Source of the DNA: Candidatus Moranbacteria bacterium RIFCSPLOWO2_12_FULL_48_12
Lineage (GTDB): Bacteria; Patescibacteriota; Minisyncoccia; Moranbacterales; UBA1568
Direction of reading: 5' to 3'
DNA length: 24,905 nt
Assembly: GCA_001784735.1 (NCBI GenBank)
Contig: MFSB01000012.1
Coordinates: 7,071 to 31,975 of the forward strand
Each line of letters starts with the position of its first letter. Position 1 is the first letter of the stretch. The translations under genes and the position numbers were made by a program. Shown in pieces: positions 21,323 through 24,905 of the stretch. The notes under the pieces were generated by a model that made no database searches, was not told the DNA's origin, and saw only the letters and a program-made list of their open reading frames with translations.

Positions 21323-21389
21323 CTTATAAGAAATTTAACACCCACCCGGAGAGACTGACAAGTTATGCAATTGCATAATTTGTCAGTCT
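21323..21389. repeat. Long loop-less palindrome centred on GCAATTGC, copy 2
   Basis: Arms of 19 bp (21352-21370 and 21371-21389) with one mismatch and no spacer. The flank toward the hydrolase start repeats the order seen at copy 1: AACACCC-CCC-like run, then CTTATAAG, about 15 bases before the ATG. It lies between the hydrolase start and the transporter stop. Confidence 0.7.
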
Positions 21390-21422
21390 GAAGTCTGGTG
21401 TGTGTCAATAAGCTTTGTTTCA

Positions 21423-21758
21423 TCAAATCTCTATCAGAATGATGCTCAGAACCCCCAGCCCGATGCCTATTCTGTTTATAAAAGACAGATCTTCTTTGAA
21501 ATAAAGCACGCCCACCAGGACGACGATAATCAGGTTCAAGACGGTGAAAACAGAAATGGCCTTAGATAAGTGTTCGTATTTCAAAGAGATCGCCCAGAAA
21601 ACAGATCCGGTAAAATAGACAAAAAGCCCGACATACAGCAAGGCGTTTTTGCTCTCTACCGCCCACTTTTTGAAAAAGACATCGCCCGCCACCTCGAATG
21701 CGACCGCCAAAGCGATGAGGCAGAAGAAGATCAGTTTTAGAGCGATTTCCGGTGTCAT
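21423..21758 (-). CDS. Small four-helix transporter, SMR/EamA-like
   Basis: 111 residues with four hydrophobic helices, the size of a small multidrug resistance or half-EamA unit. The first helix holds a conserved-type Glu (AFEVAGDVFFKKWA), comparable to the ion-coupling Glu14 of EmrE. Such proteins act as dimers in the cytoplasmic membrane and export cations or lipid-linked sugars by proton exchange. The substrate is not predictable. It begins 27 bases after the cyclase-like gene and is probably in the same operon. Confidence 0.75.
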   Translation of the reverse strand: MTPEIALKLIFFCLIALAVAFEVAGDVFFKKWAVESKNALLYVGLFVYFTGSVFWAISLKYEHLSKAISVFTVLNLIIVVLVGVLYFKEDLSFINRIGIGLGVLSIILIEI

Positions 21759-21785
21759 AAAAAATTATCATTAAGCGGTATAGTC

Positions 21786-22580
21786 TCATCGAGTATCATC
21801 AACGAAGTATTCATAATATGCCAAAATTGCGAAAGTGGCCACGATGAAATAGAAAATAAATTCTTCGAGAGGGAAGCCAAGTCCTGAAATATTTACCCAA
21901 CCAATAAAGTGCGTGCCTCCGAAGCCCCACCAGCCTTGAGAAAGCGCGGTCATTTCCAAAGTGAAGTTGACGTAGAAGAAGTACGCTGCGGCCAATGCAA
22001 ATTTACGGAGCAGTTTTTTGTGGAAAATAAGAAAGCAGAGAGCCGGCAGGAACCCAACAACGATGCCTAACCATAGATAAGCATAGGGAATCTGCAAGGA
22101 TAGCGGGTTCAGGAAAAAAACTATCAGGAACAATGCCAGACAAGCAAAAAGAAGCGTACTGAAAACCTTTATTCTCTTGTTCGTCTGACCGATCCGCTTT
22201 CCATCGACAAAGTACTCATAAAAGATCGTGATGTGATAGAAAGCGAGAATGCTCCAGAGTATCGCCTCTACCGGAACGATATGAAGCGCCCTCCAATCGA
22301 AGGCAGTCGCCAGCCACCACGCATTATTCATTTCAGCGATACCCTCAACGATCAGGGCAAATGGAAGCGTGAAGAGTATCGTAAAGAAAAAAACCTTTGG
22401 GACTTTCTTCGGGCACTGGTAAGAGAGCCAGAGAGCAGGGAGACCATGAAAAAGTATGAGCCCAAAAAAAAGATTGATAGGCAAGAGCAGAGACAAAAGC
22501 ACTGCTACAAGCGGAAAGACCACAAGAAAAACGTATTCCCTTTTTCTATGGAGAGGTGTTTGTGTTTTTTTTGAAGGCAT
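21786..22580 (-). CDS. Lycopene-cyclase-domain-like integral membrane protein
   Basis: 264 residues, about seven to eight hydrophobic helices in two similar halves. Each half has the PxE-type motif of heterodimeric or fused carotenoid cyclases: HIVPVEAILWSILAFYHITIFYEYFVDGKR and GFPLEEFIFYFIVATFAILAYYEYFVDDTR. The two ends (YEYFVDGKR / YEYFVDDTR) are strikingly alike, which shows internal duplication. In the CrtYcd family this fold cyclises lycopene ends. No other carotenoid gene is present here, so the substrate is unknown and could be another isoprenoid. Confidence 0.75.
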   Translation of the reverse strand: MPSKKTQTPLHRKREYVFLVVFPLVAVLLSLLLPINLFFGLILFHGLPALWLSYQCPKKVPKVFFFTILFTLPFALIVEGIAEMNNAWWLATAFDWRALHIVPVEAILWSILAFYHITIFYEYFVDGKRIGQTNKRIKVFSTLLFACLALFLIVFFLNPLSLQIPYAYLWLGIVVGFLPALCFLIFHKKLLRKFALAAAYFFYVNFTLEMTALSQGWWGFGGTHFIGWVNISGLGFPLEEFIFYFIVATFAILAYYEYFVDDTR

Positions 22581-22685
22581 GAAGGTACGGTTAGTGTTCC
22601 GTCATGTTAATCGATGGCAAGCATGGGCGAAGGAGGTCATTGAAACCCTTTTGCTAAAGCTTTAAAGAATGTCTCATCTGCTGAT

Positions 22686-23129
22686 TTACTCCCCGATGAT
22701 CTGAAGAGCGATCTGTCTCGGCCGCGAGCAGTCCAATTCTATGGCGAAAACTCTCTGCCAGGTTCCCAGCTGGAGATCGTTTTTTTTCACATTCAACATC
22801 GTGGAAGTCGGCAGATGGAGAGCTTTGTTGTGGGCATGGCCGTTGGCTTTCTCATGGGGCGTCATATTGACCGTACGGATCTTGAAATTGTCATGCATGT
22901 ACTTGTACGTGCGCGGTGCCAGCTTTTCCAAAAGAGCTTTCATATCCATGATGAGGAGCGGCTCGGCTTCGTTCACGATGACGGCCATGGTGGTATGTAG
23001 GCTCTGGATATTGATGATGCCGTTCTTTATCCCGGAGGCTTTTATCTTCTTCTGGACTCTGGCGGTGATATCGATGAAGTCGAGCGTCGTACTAGTGGTC
23101 AGCTTGATAACATGATTGACGATTCTCAT
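22686..23129 (-). CDS. YjbQ/UPF0047 family protein
   Basis: 147 residues with the whole family pattern: IINIQSLHTTMAVIVNEAEP (His45 in the pocket), then HEKANGHAHNKALHLPTS, and a C-terminal LGTWQRVFAIELDCSRPR. The fold is a compact alpha/beta barrel trimer. Members have been linked to secondary thiamine-phosphate synthase activity in vitro, but the physiological role is not settled. The stretch 22581-22685 after it holds no gene. Confidence 0.94.
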   Translation of the reverse strand: MRIVNHVIKLTTSTTLDFIDITARVQKKIKASGIKNGIINIQSLHTTMAVIVNEAEPLLIMDMKALLEKLAPRTYKYMHDNFKIRTVNMTPHEKANGHAHNKALHLPTSTMLNVKKNDLQLGTWQRVFAIELDCSRPRQIALQIIGE

Positions 23130-23166
23130 ATGTTTGTCATTTAAAAGATAAAAGTGGTATGGGAAC

Positions 23167-23196
23167 AGTATAGCACTCGAGATAGGTTGGTCGCAA
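23167..23196 (-). promoter_or_regulatory. Putative promoter of yjbQ-like gene
   Basis: Minus-strand TTGCGA (23191-23196), 18-bp spacer, TATACT (23167-23172) with TG upstream, 38 bases before the ATG. Confidence 0.5.
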
Positions 23197-23211
23197 TTGG
23201 GGATGAAAAAG

Positions 23212-23236
23212 GGCAGGCATTTGCCCGCCTTTTTTT
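23212..23236. terminator. Bidirectional intrinsic terminator
   Basis: GGCAGGCA / TGCCCGCC (8 bp, one G-T), with seven Ts on the plus side and five on the minus side. It follows the iron-permease-like stop codon by about 30 bases. Confidence 0.75.
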
Positions 23237-23263
23237 CGATTCAACCGGGAAAAACCAAGCGCC

Positions 23264-23665
23264 CTATGGCGCGACGGATGTTTTTTCTTCTTTCTTTTTA
23301 CGCATAAGCTCCGACTTTTCGCGAAGTTTTTGAAACTGAATTTGAAGTTCTTCCATTTTTTCATCAGAGAGATCTTCCAGATCCAATAACTGATTGCGCG
23401 CACCCTTCATGGCTCGGATCAATTCGTCCAATTTCAGATTCATGGCTTGGGCATCGCGGTTCTGCGTATTCTGCACCAGAAAGATTATGAGGAAGGTCAA
23501 CACGGTCGTCCCGGTGTTGATCACCAATTGCCACGTATCGGAGTAGCCGAAATACGGCCCGGCCACTGCCCATGCCAAAACGACAAGCAGGGCGAGAATA
23601 AACGCTACAGGCGAACCGACAATAATGGAAGTCCGATGCGCGATTTTATGAAAAATCCCTTTCAT
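23264..23665 (-). CDS. Low-affinity iron permease-like membrane protein
   Basis: 133 residues with two close membrane helices (about 14-36 and 46-64) and a charged helical cytoplasmic tail. The segment FILALLVVLAWAVAGPYFGYSDTWQLVINTGTTVLTFLIIFLVQNTQNRDAQAMNLKLDELI matches the low-affinity iron permease family, including the QNTQNRD-AxxxKLDEL motif. Transport of iron by bacterial members is not well proven. The extra coiled-coil tail (about 90-133) is rich in Glu and Lys. Confidence 0.85.
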   Translation of the reverse strand: MKGIFHKIAHRTSIIVGSPVAFILALLVVLAWAVAGPYFGYSDTWQLVINTGTTVLTFLIIFLVQNTQNRDAQAMNLKLDELIRAMKGARNQLLDLEDLSDEKMEELQIQFQKLREKSELMRKKKEEKTSVAP

Positions 23666-23727
23666 ATTTTGTTTTAGTTATTTTAATACGATCTGAATAA
23701 TAGTTCTTCACTTTCTCCCGCACAAAG

Positions 23728-23812
23728 CGGAGACGGAGAGATTCGAACTCTCGAAGGCTTGCGCCTTACTCGCTTTCCAAGCGAGCGCACTCGGCCACTA
23801 TGCGACGTCTCC
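23728..23812 (-). tRNA. tRNA-Ser (anticodon GGA)
   Basis: Minus-strand acceptor GGAGACG / CGTCTCC, anticodon stem CTCGC / GCGAG with loop TTGGAAA, a long variable arm with stem AAGGC / GCCTT and loop GCAA, T-stem GAGAG / CTCTC around TTCGAAT, discriminator G. CCA is not encoded. The acceptor pairing runs on by five base pairs into the flanks (AAAGC / GCTTT). Confidence 0.95.
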
Positions 23813-23863
23813 GCTTTAAGCGGGATTCAGCCATTCCTGATTCATGATTCACAATTCGTGATT

Positions 23864-24905
23864 CTATCTCACTTCCCGGATTCCGACAAGCTTCAGGGTC
23901 TCTTGATCCGGCGTCCGCCCGTGAAAGACCACGACCTGATCGCCGACCGCGAGCTTGCCATCTTTCTTGGCTTCATCCATGAGCCGCTTACCGAGAGTAT
24001 CGAGTTTCGTGTCCCCCTCGAAGAGATAGGGATCGATGCCCCAGACCAGCGAAAGATCATTCCATGTCTGGCGGCTGTTGGTCGCCACAAAAATCTTGCT
24101 TTCCGGCCGGAAATGCGCGAGGAGGCGCGCCGTAAATCCGCTCATCGAGAGCAGAAGTATCGCTTTGGTATGGAAGCTCTGCGCCAATTCATAGACGCTC
24201 CGGATCATTACCGCGTAGTCGCTCCGGAAGTTGAGATCGAGGGACTGATACAAATCATCAAACGGCGATTCTTCCGTCTTCTCGATGATCTCCGCCATCA
24301 TCGCGACCGTTTCCACCGGATACTTGCCCATGGCTGATTCTTCCGAGAGCATCACCGCGTCCGCATGATCGATGACGGCATTGGATACGTCTGAAACTTC
24401 GGCGCGGGTGGGACGCGGGTTCTCCGTCATGCTCCGGAGCATCTGCGTCGCCACGATAACCGGCTTGGCCGAGCGCAGACTCTCCGCAATGATGTGCTTC
24501 TGCAACACCGCCACTTCGCTTTCCGGCATCTCGATCCCGAGGTCGCCGCGCGCCACCATCACTGCATCGCTGGCTTTCACGATGGCTACGAGATTCTTGA
24601 TGGCGACCTTCCGCTCTATTTTGGAAACGATTTTCGGCATGGCTACCCCTGCCGGGAGCATGGCTTTCATCGCTTCGCGCACGGTTGCGATGTCTTCCGC
24701 TGAACCGACAAAGGAAACTCCGATGAAATCCACCCCTTCATCCACAATGAAGCGCAAATCTTTCTTGTCTTTTTCGGAAAGGATATCCAGAGTCAGGTGC
24801 GAGTCGGGCAGGATCACGCCTTTGCGATTCTTGATGGCGCCCTCGTTTTTGGCAACGGCAACGACGAAATTCTCCCCCACTTCTGCCACAGTCAATTCGA
24901 CGAGC
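23864..24905 (-). CDS. pyk: Pyruvate kinase (N-terminal part beyond the window)
   Basis: Last step of glycolysis, PEP plus ADP to pyruvate plus ATP. About 347 C-terminal codons are present and the frame is open at the window edge. Signatures: IVDEGVDFIGVSFV, KIVSKIERKVAIKNL (catalytic Lys area), DAVMVARGDLGIEM, VIVATQMLRSMTENPRPTRAEVSDVSNAVIDHADAVMLSEESAMGKYPVETV. The C-terminal domain is complete with MSGFTARLLAHFRPES and GDQVVVFHGRTP. It ends TAG. No allosteric residue can be assigned from this part. Confidence 0.97.
   Translation of the reverse strand, partial: LVELTVAEVGENFVVAVAKNEGAIKNRKGVILPDSHLTLDILSEKDKKDLRFIVDEGVDFIGVSFVGSAEDIATVREAMKAMLPAGVAMPKIVSKIERKVAIKNLVAIVKASDAVMVARGDLGIEMPESEVAVLQKHIIAESLRSAKPVIVATQMLRSMTENPRPTRAEVSDVSNAVIDHADAVMLSEESAMGKYPVETVAMMAEIIEKTEESPFDDLYQSLDLNFRSDYAVMIRSVYELAQSFHTKAILLLSMSGFTARLLAHFRPESKIFVATNSRQTWNDLSLVWGIDPYLFEGDTKLDTLGKRLMDEAKKDGKLAVGDQVVVFHGRTPDQETLKLVGIREVR

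Noticed and set aside
20337..21329. Plus-strand ORF of 330 codons
   Set aside because: It is antisense to both the PLD and hydrolase genes, each with complete active sites.

Overview
The window is about 25 kb of a bacterial chromosome in which nearly every gene lies on the minus strand. It probably comes from a Patescibacteria/CPR-type (Parcubacteria-like) genome. That assignment is inference, based on the small streamlined genes, the LytR_C protein, several membrane-anchored lysostaphin-like proteins, REP-like repeats, and the mixture of a few core genes with many exported orphans. TGA ends many intact genes here (rtcB, rpoD, the DedA-family gene, malic enzyme, pirin, the Nudix gene), so the window does not use the UGA=Gly code of Gracilibacteria/SR1.

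Layout from left to right. (1) 1-4.5 kb is GC-rich: Hsp20, RtcB RNA ligase, its partner archease (with an in-frame TGA in place of a probable C-terminal Trp), an exported CX5R phosphatase, a DedA/VTT membrane protein and a small anchored OB-like protein. (2) 4.5-12.05 kb is visibly more AT-rich and looks like an accessory island. It holds three N-terminally anchored extracellular proteins with lysostaphin/M23-like or related beta-barrel character, a beta-helix protein, an AAA ATPase/DUF4143 gene coupled to an XRE regulator with a damaged end, and a Fic protein. The ATPase and Fic promoters are near-consensus and overlaid by inverted-repeat operators. Two of the anchored-protein genes share an ungapped 74-bp upstream block. 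The right end carries a truncated tRNA 3' half beside intact tRNA-Asn(GTT). (3) 12.2-17.0 kb is the information-processing block: Nudix, sigma factor RpoD with a long Lys/Arg-rich N-terminal tail, primase DnaG, and a LytR_C protein. (4) 17.1-23.7 kb is metabolic and membrane genes: malic enzyme, MscL, pirin, a PLD/cardiolipin-synthase-like enzyme, an RBBP9-like hydrolase, an SMR/EamA-like transporter, a lycopene-cyclase-like membrane protein, YjbQ, and a low-affinity iron permease-like protein. tRNA-Ser(GGA) and a pyruvate kinase cut by the window edge follow.

Functional links. RtcB and archease form an RNA ligation/repair pair. RpoD and DnaG resemble a reduced macromolecular-synthesis cluster. 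Malic enzyme and pyruvate kinase both act around pyruvate. The PLD, hydrolase, transporter and cyclase-like genes are closely spaced and may be co-transcribed. I saw no CRISPR array, transposase, integrase or rRNA. All family calls are from reading motifs by eye; no database search was run.
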